DNA of 64,000 nucleotides, taken from contig UQKY01000002.1 in assembly GCA_900541785.1 (NCBI GenBank), positions 77,084 through 141,083 of the forward strand, given 5' to 3'. Origin of the DNA: an uncultured Collinsella sp. Its GTDB lineage: Bacteria > Actinomycetota > Coriobacteriia > Coriobacteriales > Coriobacteriaceae. The notes beneath the pieces were generated by a model, which saw nothing but the letters and a program-made list of their open reading frames with translations, was not told the origin of the DNA and did no database searches. This document shows, piece after piece, positions 27,164 through 35,839 of the stretch (the first letter of the stretch is position 1; the number at the start of each line of letters is the position of its first letter). Position numbers and translations under genes: made by a program.

Positions 27164-28270
27164 ATGGCGATTACCATCGATATCGACACCGCACGCCCCT
27201 ACCAGGTGCATGTTGGCACGTTTTTGCTGGAGCAAGCGGGACCGCTCGTGCGCGCCACTGCCGGCGGCAACAAGGCCGTCATCGTGACGGACACCAACGT
27301 GGGCCCCCTCTACCAGATGCCCGTTAAGCAGAGCCTGGAGGCGTCAGGCTACGAGGTGAGCATCTGCACCTTCGAGGCCGGCGAGGCCCATAAGCGCGCC
27401 GAAACCTATGTTGCCATTTTGGAGTTTGTGGCCGAGCACGAGCTTTCGCGCTCCGACGTGATCGTGGCGCTCGGTGGCGGCGTCGTGGGCGACGTGGCCG
27501 GCTTTGTGGCCGCCACCTACATGCGCGGCTGCAAGTTTGTGCAGATCCCCACGAGTCTGCTCGCCATGGTGGATTCGTCGGTGGGCGGCAAGACCGCCAT
27601 CGACCTGGCTGCCGGCAAGAACCTGGCCGGCGCCTTTTGGCAGCCGAATGTGGTTATCGCCGACGTGGGGTGCCTGGCCACCCTCACGCCCGAGCAGTTC
27701 GCCGACGGCTGCGGCGAGGTCGTCAAGCACGCCGTGATCGCCGACCCAGAGCTTTTCGCCGAGCTGGAGAAGACCCCGCTCACGCTGGAGCTGCTCAACC
27801 GCGATGTGGCCCGCGTAGCGCTCATCATCGCCCGCAATATCGACATCAAGCGCGCTGTGGTCGTAGCCGACGAACGCGAAACCAACCAGCGCAAGCTCCT
27901 CAACTTTGGACACAGCGCCGGACACGCCGTCGAGGCCTGCGAGCACTTTGAGCTCGGACACGGCAACTGCGTGTCGATCGGTATGGGCATCATCACGCGC
28001 GCCGCGGCCCTGCACGGCGTTTGCGATGCTGCACTGCCCGGTCGTATTGAGAAGCTCTGCGCCCGCCATGGCCTCAAGACCCGCTGCGACCTAGATGCCG
28101 ATACCGTCTTTGCCGAGGCGCTCCACGACAAGAAGCGCGCGGGCGACACCATCGACCTGGTGATTCCGCACGGCATCGGCCGCTGCAGCATCGACCGCAC
28201 GCCGCTTTCCACTTTCCACGAACTCATTGCCGAGGGCCTCGGCCAGAAGGGAGACGCATTCGCATGCTAG
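27164..28270 (+). CDS. aroB: 3-dehydroquinate synthase
   Basis: 368 aa. AroB cyclises DAHP to 3-dehydroquinate using NAD+ and a divalent metal. Seen: VALGGGVVGDVAGFVAATYMRG, IPTSLLAMVDSSVGGKTAID, the metal ligands in DGCGEVVKHAVI and LNFGHSAGHAVEACEHF. The start ATG follows GAAAGGA. It ends 7 bp inside the start of aroA. Confidence 0.98.
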   Translation: MAITIDIDTARPYQVHVGTFLLEQAGPLVRATAGGNKAVIVTDTNVGPLYQMPVKQSLEASGYEVSICTFEAGEAHKRAETYVAILEFVAEHELSRSDVIVALGGGVVGDVAGFVAATYMRGCKFVQIPTSLLAMVDSSVGGKTAIDLAAGKNLAGAFWQPNVVIADVGCLATLTPEQFADGCGEVVKHAVIADPELFAELEKTPLTLELLNRDVARVALIIARNIDIKRAVVVADERETNQRKLLNFGHSAGHAVEACEHFELGHGNCVSIGMGIITRAAALHGVCDAALPGRIEKLCARHGLKTRCDLDADTVFAEALHDKKRAGDTIDLVIPHGIGRCSIDRTPLSTFHELIAEGLGQKGDAFAC

Positions 28271-29583
28271 CCCGCATCACCCCGTCCCCGCTTAAGGGCA
28301 CCGTTCCCGCCATCGCGTCCAAGTCGATGGCGCATCGCCTGATCATCTGCGCCGCGCTTGCCAACGGCGAGACGCACGTTACCTGCAACACCACCTGCGC
28401 CGACATCGAGGCTACGGTGCGTTGCCTTACGGCACTGGGCGCTCGCATCGAGACCGTCGAGGATGGCTTCCAGGTCCATCCCACTATGAAGAGTATTGAG
28501 TTTGGCCTGCTCAAGGCACTTGCCGGCGGCACGCTTGACTGCGGCGAAAGCGGCTCCACGCTCCGCTTTATGTTGCCCGTCGCCTGCGCGCTGGGCGCAG
28601 AAGCAACTTTTGTGGGTCAGGGACGCTTGGGCGCCCGCCCGCTGTCCCCGCTCTCGGACGAGATTATCGCCGCCGGCTGCGACCTGCAGGGCCTGGGCGG
28701 TTTTCCGCTCAAGACAAGCGGCCGCATGCGCCCGGGCACCTTTATCCTGCCGGGCAATGTGAGCTCGCAGTACATCTCCGGCCTGCTGCTGGCAGCCCCG
28801 CTACTGGCCCAGCCCTCCTGCGTGCAGGTGACCGGCCTTATCGAGAGCCGCCCCTATATCAACCTGACCATCCAGGCCATGAAGGCCTTCGGCGTCGAGG
28901 TCAACGTCGAGCGTATCCCCGCCAAGGACGGCCAGCCCGAGATCACGAACTTCCGCGTGAACAGCGGCTCGTACCGCACTCCAGGCAACGTTGCTGTCGA
29001 GGGCGACTGGTCCAACGCCGCCTTTTGGCTGTGTGCCGGCGCCATCGGCTCCGACCCCATCACTGTCGAAGGCGTGTCGCTCAGCTCCGCGCAGGGTGAT
29101 CGCAACGTGCTTGCCGCGCTCTCGCGCTTTGGCGCCCGCATCGTGCGCTCCACCAACGCCGCCACTGTGCAGTCCGACAAGCTCGCCGGCTTTGAGATGA
29201 GCGCGCACGACATCCCCGACTTGGTGCCCGTTATCTCTGCCGTGGCATCGCGGGCGCAAGGCCGCACGTTCATCCGCGACTGCGCCCGCCTGCGCATCAA
29301 GGAATCCGACCGCCTAGCCACCACCACCCGCGAGCTCACCGCACTGGGCGCACAGGTGCGCATTGCCGGCGACGACCTCATCATCAAGGGTGTCGATGCC
29401 TTTACCGGCGGCGAGGTCGATTCGCACAACGACCACCGCATCGCCATGATGGCCGCCATCGCCGCGAGTCGCGCCACCGGCGAGGTCGTGATCCACGGCG
29501 CCGAGGCCGTCAACAAGTCTTATCCCGATTTCTTCGACCACTACCGCCTGTTGGGCGGCAAGGTCTCGCTCGAGGAGGAATAG
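28264..29583 (+). CDS. aroA: 3-phosphoshikimate 1-carboxyvinyltransferase (EPSP synthase)
   Basis: 439 aa. It transfers the enolpyruvyl group of PEP to shikimate 3-phosphate. Seen: the N-terminal lysine in IASKSMAHRLIICAAL, the DCGESGSTLRFMLP loop, RDCARLRIKESDRLATT and DSHNDHRIAMMAAIAA, all diagnostic. It overlaps aroB by 7 bp, so translation is coupled, and precedes aroC by 1 nt. Confidence 0.98.
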   Translation: MLARITPSPLKGTVPAIASKSMAHRLIICAALANGETHVTCNTTCADIEATVRCLTALGARIETVEDGFQVHPTMKSIEFGLLKALAGGTLDCGESGSTLRFMLPVACALGAEATFVGQGRLGARPLSPLSDEIIAAGCDLQGLGGFPLKTSGRMRPGTFILPGNVSSQYISGLLLAAPLLAQPSCVQVTGLIESRPYINLTIQAMKAFGVEVNVERIPAKDGQPEITNFRVNSGSYRTPGNVAVEGDWSNAAFWLCAGAIGSDPITVEGVSLSSAQGDRNVLAALSRFGARIVRSTNAATVQSDKLAGFEMSAHDIPDLVPVISAVASRAQGRTFIRDCARLRIKESDRLATTTRELTALGAQVRIAGDDLIIKGVDAFTGGEVDSHNDHRIAMMAAIAASRATGEVVIHGAEAVNKSYPDFFDHYRLLGGKVSLEEE

Positions 29584-29584
29584 C

Positions 29585-30682
29585 ATGTCCTCGACCTTTG
29601 GCAACGTCTTGCACTTAAGCATCTTCGGCCAGTCGCACTCCCCCGCCATCGGCTGCTCGCTCGACGGCATTCCGGCAGGTACCGCCGTTGACCTGGAGCA
29701 GCTGCAGGCCTTTTTGGACCGACGCGCCCCCGGCCGCGACGAGACCGCAACCAAGCGCCGTGAGGCCGATACCGCCCACATTATCGCCGGCATAGTTGAC
29801 GGACACACCATGGGCGCGCCTATCGCCGCGATCATCGAGAACACCAACACGCGCTCCAAGGACTACTCCGAGCTGCGCCGCAAGCCCCGCCCGGGCCATG
29901 CGGATTTCCCGGCACGCGTGAAGTACCACAACATGCACGACGTCGCCGGCGGCGGACACTTCTCCGGTCGTCTGACGGCGCCCTTATGCATCGCGGGTGG
30001 CATCGCGCTGCAGGCGCTCGAGGCCCGCGGCATTAACGTGATGGCGCACGTGGCACAGATCGGTGGTATCTCCGATCTGCCCATGGACGACATGGTCTAT
30101 CGCGAGGCCGACCGCAAGGCGATCCTTTCGAACGACCTGCCGTGCATTGACGCCGCAGCTGCCGGTCGCATGCGCGAGGAGATCCTGGCCGCGCGCGACG
30201 AGCTCGACAGCATCGGCGGCATCGTGGAGTGCGGCATCTACGGCCTGCCCGCGGGCATCGGCGACCCCATGTTCGACGGCATCGAAAACCGCATCGCGCA
30301 GATCGCGTTTGGGATTCCCGCCGTGAAGGGCGTGGAGTTTGGCATGGGCTTTGCCGTCGCCGCCATGCGCGGCAGCGAGAACAACGACCCGTATCGCATC
30401 GACGCCGAGACCGGCAAGATCGAGGTCGAGTCCAATAATGCCGGCGGCATCCTGGGCGGCATTTCGACCGGCGCGCCTGTCATGTGGCGCATGGCCGTAA
30501 AGCCGACGCCCTCCATCGGTCGCGAGCAGCAGACCGTAGACATGGACGCCATGGAAAATGCCGAGCTCTCGGTCCACGGCCGCCACGATCCCTGCATCGT
30601 CCCCCGAGCCGTCCCCGTAGCCGAAGCAGCCGCCGCCCTCGCGATTTGGGACGCCCTCCTCGAAGACGCCGGCCAGCTCTAA
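29585..30682 (+). CDS. aroC: Chorismate synthase
   Basis: 365 aa. AroC eliminates phosphate from EPSP with reduced FMN as cofactor. Seen: FGQSHSPAIGCSLDGIPAG at the N-terminus, RRKPRPGHADFPARVKYH, the GGGHFSGRLTAPLC box, NNAGGILGGISTGAPV and the C-terminal GRHDPCIVPRAVPV, all family signatures. A GAGGAG site lies in the end of aroA. Confidence 0.98.
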   Translation: MSSTFGNVLHLSIFGQSHSPAIGCSLDGIPAGTAVDLEQLQAFLDRRAPGRDETATKRREADTAHIIAGIVDGHTMGAPIAAIIENTNTRSKDYSELRRKPRPGHADFPARVKYHNMHDVAGGGHFSGRLTAPLCIAGGIALQALEARGINVMAHVAQIGGISDLPMDDMVYREADRKAILSNDLPCIDAAAAGRMREEILAARDELDSIGGIVECGIYGLPAGIGDPMFDGIENRIAQIAFGIPAVKGVEFGMGFAVAAMRGSENNDPYRIDAETGKIEVESNNAGGILGGISTGAPVMWRMAVKPTPSIGREQQTVDMDAMENAELSVHGRHDPCIVPRAVPVAEAAAALAIWDALLEDAGQL

Positions 30683-30735
30683 CCCGACTCACCTGAGTTG
30701 CCCGTCAACTCTGCCATTACGCGAAAGGGGCCTCC

Positions 30736-31881
30736 ATGGACCTTGCCGATATTCGCCAGACCATCGATGGCATCGACACCACGCTCCTAAACAGCTTTGT
30801 CGAGCGTATGGACATTGCCACCGAAGTCGCCAAATCAAAGATCGAGATGGGCAAGGCTGTCTTTGACCCCGCCCGCGAGCGCTCCAAACTCAACAACCTC
30901 GCCAGCCGCGCGCCTGAGCGCTACGAGGCGCAGACCATCACCCTGTTCCGTCTCCTCATGAGCATGAGCAAGGCCGAGCAGCAGCGCTACATCAACGAGC
31001 TCAAGGGCATCACTGTCTCGCAAAAGGCCCACGCGACGGCTGCAGCCTCCGACACGCCCTTCCCTCAAACTGCCACCGTCGCTTGCCAGGGCGTTGAGGG
31101 TGCTTACAGTCAAATCGCCGCGTGTAAGCTCTTCGACGTGCCCGATATCGCGTTCTTCGAGACCTTCGAAGGTGTCATGCGCGCCGTGCGAGACGGCTTC
31201 TGCGAGTTTGGCGTACTGCCCATCGAAAACTCCACCGCGGGCTCGGTCAACGCGGTCTACGACCTGCTCGCGCAGTTCGACTTCCACATTGTGCGCTCGC
31301 TGCGCCTCAAGATCGACCACAACCTACTCGTCAAGCTCGGCACCAAGCTGCAGGATGTTCGCGAGGTCTATAGCCACGGTCAGGCCATCGCGCAATGCGC
31401 CGGCTTTATCGAGGCGCACGATCTGCGCGCCACCAAGTATCCCAACACGGCCATGTCGGCCGAGATGGTCGCCAACTCCGAGCGCACCGACGTCGCCGCC
31501 ATCGCCTCGCGCAGTTGCGCGGCGCTCTACGGTCTGGAGGTGCTGGAGCCCAACATTCAGGACTCGGACAACAACTACACGCGCTTTGTCGTCATCAGCC
31601 GCGAGCCACGCGTCTACCCCGGCGCCAACCGCACCTCGCTCATGATCACCACGGCCAACGAGCCGGGCGCCCTCTATCGCGTGCTCGAGCGCTTCTACGC
31701 ACTCAACATCAACCTCATCAAGCTCGAGAGCCGCCCCATCCCCGGTCGCGACTTTGAGTTTATGTTCTACTTTGACCTGGACTGCCCCTTTGGCAGCAAG
31801 GCCCTCGACGACCTGCTCGATTCGATCGACGACGTGTGTGAGAGCTTTACCTACTTTGGTAGCTACACGGAGGTGCTCTAG
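30736..31881 (+). CDS. pheA: Bifunctional chorismate mutase/prephenate dehydratase (P-protein)
   Basis: 381 aa with three domains. An AroQ-type chorismate mutase helix bundle covers residues 1-90 (LADIRQTIDGIDTTLLNSFVERM). The prephenate dehydratase domain, about 112-290, has VACQGVEGAYSQIAACKLF, GVLPIENSTAGSVNAVYDLL and NYTRFVVIS (the TRF catalytic motif). A C-terminal ACT domain with LESRPIPGRDFEFMFYFDL is the phenylalanine-sensing ESRP element. It makes phenylpyruvate from chorismate and is expected to be inhibited by phenylalanine. Confidence 0.96.
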   Translation: MDLADIRQTIDGIDTTLLNSFVERMDIATEVAKSKIEMGKAVFDPARERSKLNNLASRAPERYEAQTITLFRLLMSMSKAEQQRYINELKGITVSQKAHATAAASDTPFPQTATVACQGVEGAYSQIAACKLFDVPDIAFFETFEGVMRAVRDGFCEFGVLPIENSTAGSVNAVYDLLAQFDFHIVRSLRLKIDHNLLVKLGTKLQDVREVYSHGQAIAQCAGFIEAHDLRATKYPNTAMSAEMVANSERTDVAAIASRSCAALYGLEVLEPNIQDSDNNYTRFVVISREPRVYPGANRTSLMITTANEPGALYRVLERFYALNINLIKLESRPIPGRDFEFMFYFDLDCPFGSKALDDLLDSIDDVCESFTYFGSYTEVL

Positions 31882-33120
31882 ATGACCGATACCGCCGCAA
31901 CCCGCCCCTACGGCGTACTGGGCCGCGTGCTGGGCCACAGCTACACCCCGACCATCTACAAAGAGCTCGCTGGGCTTGAGTACGTGCGATTTGAGCGCGA
32001 GCCCGAGGACCTCGCGGCCTTTATGACGGGCGACGAATGGGAGGGTACCAACGTGACCATCCCCTACAAGCGCGCCGTCATGGAGTACCTGGACGAGCTG
32101 AGTCCGCTCGCCGAGCGCATGGGCAACGTCAACACCATCACACGCCTACCTGGCGGTCGCCTGCGCGGCGACAACACCGACTACTTTGGTTTTCAGTGCC
32201 TGGTCGAGGAGCTGGGGGTTGAGGTTACCGGCAAGAAGGTCCTCGTGCTTGGCGCTACCGGTGGTGCCGGCACCACGGCAAGCATGGTGCTCGGCGACCT
32301 TGGCGCCACCGTGGTGCCCGTGGGCCGCACGAGCGAGGTCAACTACGACAACATCGCACAGCAGTCCGACGCCGCGCTGCTCGTCAACTGCACGCCTGCC
32401 GGCATGTTCCCCCACTGCCCCGACGCCCCCTGCAAGCTCGAGGGCCTCGACGCGCTCGAGGGCGTCATCGATATCGTCTACAACCCCGCCCGCACGGGAC
32501 TCATGCTCGAGGCCGAGCGTCGGTGCATCCCCTGCATCGGCGGTTTGCTCATGCTTGTGGCCCAGGCGGCGCAAGCCGTCGAGCGCTATACCGGCCAAAT
32601 CACCCCGCGCGAGCGCATCCTGGACGTGACGGAGCGCCTGTCACACCGCGAGCAGAACATCGCACTGATCGGCATGCCGGGCTCGGGCAAAACCCGCGTG
32701 GGTGAGCAGATAGCCCTGCTCACCGGCCGCGAGCATATCGACCTGGACCGCGCCCTCGAGAAACGCCTCGGCATGCCTTGCGCCGACTTTATCGTCGAGC
32801 GCGGCGAGGCGGCCTTCCGCGAACAGGAGACGGCGGCGCTGTCCGACATCTCCAAGCGCAGCGGCCTGGTGCTCTCCACCGGCGGCGGCGTGGTCACGCG
32901 CGACGAGAACTACCCGCTGCTGCACCAGAACAGTCAGATTGTGATGCTCAACCGCAAGCTCGACGAACTCGCCCACAAGGGACGCCCTATCACCGCCCGC
33001 GACGGTATCGATAAGCTGGCCGAGCAGCGCATGCCGCGCTACCGCGCCTGGGCCGACTACATCATCGACTCACGCGACTGCGCAGCCAACACCGCCCGAG
33101 CCCTCCTCGACACCCTCTAA
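31882..33120 (+). CDS. aroE: Shikimate dehydrogenase-shikimate kinase fusion (AroE-AroK)
   Basis: 412 aa, two enzymes in one chain. Residues 1 to about 240 are AroE: catalytic lysine in NVTIPYKRAVMEY, NVNTI, DNTDYFGF and the NADP loop VLVLGATGGAGTTASMVL. From about residue 254 comes a shikimate kinase with Walker A IGMPGSGKTRVGEQIA, the DLD shikimate-binding aspartate region and STGGGVVTR. The chain covers dehydroshikimate to shikimate 3-phosphate. It starts at the base following the pheA stop. This order of fusion is not the usual arrangement of separate genes. Confidence 0.95.
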   Translation: MTDTAATRPYGVLGRVLGHSYTPTIYKELAGLEYVRFEREPEDLAAFMTGDEWEGTNVTIPYKRAVMEYLDELSPLAERMGNVNTITRLPGGRLRGDNTDYFGFQCLVEELGVEVTGKKVLVLGATGGAGTTASMVLGDLGATVVPVGRTSEVNYDNIAQQSDAALLVNCTPAGMFPHCPDAPCKLEGLDALEGVIDIVYNPARTGLMLEAERRCIPCIGGLLMLVAQAAQAVERYTGQITPRERILDVTERLSHREQNIALIGMPGSGKTRVGEQIALLTGREHIDLDRALEKRLGMPCADFIVERGEAAFREQETAALSDISKRSGLVLSTGGGVVTRDENYPLLHQNSQIVMLNRKLDELAHKGRPITARDGIDKLAEQRMPRYRAWADYIIDSRDCAANTARALLDTL

Positions 33121-33157
33121 ACCACCACAAAGGGGACAGGCACCTTTGTGGTGGTTT
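33121..33157 (+). terminator. Long hairpin between aroE/aroK and aroQ; REP-like element
   Basis: A perfect 13-bp inverted repeat (33121-33133 and 33143-33155) encloses GGGACAGGC. The stem starts at the base after the stop codon. TTTC follows, a poor T-run. The element looks like a dispersed palindromic repeat; I could not count copies. It may attenuate or protect the upstream mRNA. Confidence 0.5.
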
Positions 33158-33200
33158 CACACTCCGCTGCACCACCCGCCCAACCGCAAAGGAAGCAACC

Positions 33201-33638
33201 ATGAAAGCTCTCGTCATCAACGGACCCAACCTCAACATGCTCGGCATTCGCGAGCCGGGCATCTACGGCAGCGACAACTACGACCGTCTGGTCCAGATCT
33301 GCCAGGAGGCAGGCGCCGCACAGGGCTTCGACGAGGTCGAGGTCTTCCAGTCCAACCACGAGGGCAGCATCGTCGACAAGATCCAGGAGGCATACGGCAA
33401 GGTCGACGGCATCGTCATCAACCCGGCGGCTTACACGCACACCAGCGTGGCGATCCTGGACGCCCTCAAGGCCGTCGCAATCCCCGCCGTCGAGGTCCAC
33501 ATCAGTGCCGTCGAGACGCGCGAGGACTTCCGCCAGGTAAGCTACGCCCGCCTGGCCTGTTTTGCCACCATCACCGGCGAAGGCCTCCAGGGGTACGCCC
33601 ATGCGTTGGAGCTGCTGAAAGAGCATCTGCTACACTAA
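33201..33638 (+). CDS. aroQ: 3-dehydroquinate dehydratase, type II
   Basis: 145 aa, the typical type II size. Seen: LVINGPNLNMLGIREPGIYG with the catalytic tyrosine, FQSNHEGSIVDKI, INPAAYTHTSVAILDAL and VEVHISAVETREDFR with the catalytic histidine. It dehydrates 3-dehydroquinate to dehydroshikimate, supplying the substrate for the AroE domain encoded just before. It is the last pathway gene in this run. Confidence 0.97.
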   Translation: MKALVINGPNLNMLGIREPGIYGSDNYDRLVQICQEAGAAQGFDEVEVFQSNHEGSIVDKIQEAYGKVDGIVINPAAYTHTSVAILDALKAVAIPAVEVHISAVETREDFRQVSYARLACFATITGEGLQGYAHALELLKEHLLH

Positions 33639-33643
33639 TCCAT

Positions 33644-33672
33644 GGGACAAAATAATCAGGTATGTTTGTCCC
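33644..33672. repeat. Inverted repeat with GGGACAAA arms
   Basis: Arms GGGACAAA (33643-33651 region) and TTTGTCCC are separated by 13 nt, between aroQ and glf. No T-run follows. It resembles the preceding palindromic element in its GGGACA core. Confidence 0.45.
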
Positions 33673-33716
33673 AAAACTTAAGTAACTGTTCGATTGACAT
33701 ACAAAGGAGTGTATCC

Positions 33717-34841
33717 ATGTCCCAGTATGATTACCTCGTCGTCGGTGCCGGCCTTTCGGGCGCCGTCTTTGCCAACGCCGCCAAGCGCGCCGGCAAGTCG
33801 GTCCTGGTCATCGACCGCCGCGACCACATCGCCGGCAACATCTATACCGAGGACGTCGAGGGCATCCAGGTCCACCGCTACGGCGCCCACATCTTCCACA
33901 CCTCCATGAAGGACGTCTGGGACTACGTCAACCGCTTCGCCGAGTTCAACAACTACGTCAACTCGCCGGTCGCCAACTTCCACGGCAACATGTACAACAT
34001 GCCCTTTAACATGAACACCTTCGCCAAGATGTGGCCGGGCGTCGTCACGCCGGCCGACGCCCGCGCCAAGATCGCCGAGCAGGTGGCCGCCGAGAACATC
34101 GGCGAGCCTCAGAATCTGGAAGAACAGGCGCTGTCCCTCGTGGGCCGCGACATCTTCGAGACGCTCGTGAAGGGCTACACCGAGAAGCAGTGGGGCCGCG
34201 ACTGCAAAGATCTGCCCGCGAGCATCATCAAGCGCCTCCCCTGCCGCTTCACCTACGACAACAACTACTTCAACGATCGCTACCAGGGCATCCCCATGGG
34301 CGGCTACACCAAGATGGTCGCCAACATGCTCGAGGGCGTCGAGGTGCGTTGCGGCGTGGAGTACAAAGAACTGATCGCCGCCGAGCCCGATATCGCCGCC
34401 AAGACGATCTACTGCGGCCCCATCGACGCGTTCTACGACTTCAAGCTGGGCACGCTGGAGTACCGCAGCCTGCGCTTTGAGACCGAGACGCTCGACGAGC
34501 AGGACCACCAGGGCGTGGCCGTGGTCAACTACACCGAGCGCGAGATCCCCTACACGCGCATCATCGAGCACAAGCACTTCGAATTCGGCACGCAGGACAA
34601 GACCGTCATCACGCGCGAGTATCCGGCCGACTGGAAGCCCGGCGACGAGCCCTACTACCCCATCAACGACGCCAAGAACGAGGCCCTCTACAAGCAGTAC
34701 GAGGAACTGGCGGCGCAGGAGGGCGACGTGATCTTCGCCGGTCGCCTGGGCGGCTACAAGTACTACGACATGGACAAAGCCATCGCCGCAGCCTTCGAAC
34801 TCGTCCGCAACGAGCTGGGCGTGGAGCCCACGGAGGCGTAA
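33717..34841 (+). CDS. glf: UDP-galactopyranose mutase
   Basis: 374 aa from the ATG reading MSQYDYLVVGAGLSG, preceded by AAAGGAG; an upstream in-frame ATG would only add residues without family likeness. The FAD-binding motif VVGAGLSGAVFANAA is at the N-terminus. NIYTEDVEGIQVHRYGAHIFHT, ALSLVGRDIFETLVKGYTEKQWG and AGRLGGYKYYDMDKAIAAA are diagnostic. It interconverts UDP-galactopyranose and UDP-galactofuranose, a precursor for surface polysaccharides such as that made by the cluster at 51-63 kb. Confidence 0.97.
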   Translation: MSQYDYLVVGAGLSGAVFANAAKRAGKSVLVIDRRDHIAGNIYTEDVEGIQVHRYGAHIFHTSMKDVWDYVNRFAEFNNYVNSPVANFHGNMYNMPFNMNTFAKMWPGVVTPADARAKIAEQVAAENIGEPQNLEEQALSLVGRDIFETLVKGYTEKQWGRDCKDLPASIIKRLPCRFTYDNNYFNDRYQGIPMGGYTKMVANMLEGVEVRCGVEYKELIAAEPDIAAKTIYCGPIDAFYDFKLGTLEYRSLRFETETLDEQDHQGVAVVNYTEREIPYTRIIEHKHFEFGTQDKTVITREYPADWKPGDEPYYPINDAKNEALYKQYEELAAQEGDVIFAGRLGGYKYYDMDKAIAAAFELVRNELGVEPTEA

Positions 34842-34895
34842 GAGTCCAAAACGGGCCTCTGCGCGAGCCGAAACGGCACAAGCAGGCAAGCCAAC

Positions 34896-34930
34896 GCCGG
34901 CAGGAGCAATTTCGCCCCTGCCGGCATTTT
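34896..34930 (+). terminator. Intrinsic terminator behind glf
   Basis: A 9-bp perfect stem (34896-34904 with 34917-34925), then ATTTTAG. It is located 54 nt after the glf stop. Confidence 0.75.
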
Positions 34931-35011
34931 AGTATGGAGACGGAATTAGCTGTTTTGTCCATTATCTAGCCGAGGATACTGGGAGACACAGTCTGCCACA
35001 GAGGCAAAAAC

Positions 35012-35135
35012 CGGAAGTGAGGGGAAAAATCAAAAACGGCCGACCAAACCCCGGTTTTACGCTTCCTCGACCTGCGGTTTTGTTGCAAAAAATCTAGTTG
35101 TGCTCGGCAAGTTTCGATTTTTCCCCGCACTTCCG
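35012..35135. repeat. About 125-bp element bounded by 20-bp inverted repeats
   Basis: The sequence at 35012-35031 (starting CGGAAGTGAGGGG) is the reverse complement, with one mismatch, of 35116-35135. The 84 bp between carry no open frame and several CGG/AAAA-rich sub-repeats. It lies in the gap between glf and the defence island and may be a non-autonomous mobile or dispersed repeat. No target duplication was established. Confidence 0.6.
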
Positions 35136-35451
35136 AAAACGACAATAAGAAAACCCACTGTCATTAAGCGAAAACGCGACAAATACCCTTTGGAAAGCAG
35201 TCCCTAAAACGCGAAAACCGCCTTTCGGCGGTTCCCACGGACCAAGCCGGACGTACCGTCGCAAGGCCTCATCAAAGATGGACTATAAAGAGAAGCCCTG
35301 CCCCGATCAATCCTAAACCGAGAAAACCGTTGCGAATTAAGACCAAGCAACCACGCGTCAGTAAAGTTACATGCGAGCAGAAAAACCCCCGCCATTTCGT
35401 CTTTTCTCAATTGAGATGCAAGTTTTGACGCGCCGATTCTTACATCCAAAC
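35136..35451. other. Non-coding stretch
   Basis: I see no supported gene. A small perfect hairpin (AACCGCC-TTTC-GGCGGTT, 35216-35233) lies here. One open frame on the minus strand across 35204-35449 has no ribosome binding site or recognisable protein pattern. Confidence 0.5.
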
Positions 35452-35482
35452 AAAAAAGAGGGCCGACGCATCAACCCTCTTC
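35452..35482 (-). terminator. Terminator downstream of the two small basic genes
   Basis: On the minus strand AAGAGGG and CCCTCTT form a 7-bp stem around 13 nt, followed by TTTTTTG. It lies about 200 nt past the stop of the second small gene, in the right direction. Confidence 0.65.
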
Positions 35483-35660
35483 AGGTGTCGCCCGAAGGCT
35501 TCCACCGCAATTGGCTTTAATTTAGCCGATATCCCTTGTTTGTCTACGGGTTCGATCGCGTATATGCCAAAGAATCAAAGAGCAACGCGGGGCCCCGACG
35601 CTTGAATCTCGCCGGAGACCCCCATAAAATGTTTGATGTTGGCCCGCTAAGTCAACATCA

Positions 35661-35692
35661 CGCTAGGCTTTAGTTGCCGCTAAAGCCTAGCG
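35661..35692. repeat. 13-bp perfect hairpin spanning the stop codon of the 36-aa gene
   Basis: Arms 35661-35673 and 35680-35692 are perfectly complementary with a 6-nt loop. The stop codon at 35687-35689 is within one arm. No T-run follows, so it could stabilise the transcript or slow termination of translation. Confidence 0.65.
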
Positions 35693-35797
35693 AATCTTCA
35701 GCTTTGTGGCCTTCGTGGCCGTTCCGATCTTCCTGATCGCACCCGTTGAGCTAATTCGGTACTTCGGAATCTTTACGCGAATTGTCTTCGAAGCCAT
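35687..35797 (-). CDS. 36-residue strongly basic protein
   Basis: Reads MASKTIRVKIPKYRIS, then STGAIRKIGTATKATKLKIR. It has ten Lys/Arg and no acidic residue in 36 positions. The ATG is preceded by GGGAGGTGATATAT, a nearly perfect ribosome binding site, which is the main support for it being real. It lies 42 bp downstream of another small basic gene, in tandem. I do not recognise it. No membrane segment or cysteine is present. Its composition would suit nucleic-acid or acidic-surface binding; no function is assigned. Confidence 0.6.
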   Translation of the reverse strand: MASKTIRVKIPKYRISSTGAIRKIGTATKATKLKIR

Positions 35798-35839
35798 ATA
35801 TATCACCTCCCTGCTGTTACATCACGCCTTGCTCGCAGA

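Noticed and set aside
25199..27235. A 678-codon open frame on the minus strand across aroF and tyrA
   Set aside because: It lies fully antisense to two clear enzymes and has the repetitive Val/Gly/Ala/His pattern produced by high-GC codon bias; no domain or start signal.
35204..35449. 81-codon minus-strand frame in the glf-island gap
   Set aside because: No ribosome binding site, no recognisable pattern, and it contains a hairpin.
35540..35600. GGGTTCGATC stretch resembling a tRNA T arm
   Set aside because: No matching acceptor, D or anticodon stems can be drawn around it.
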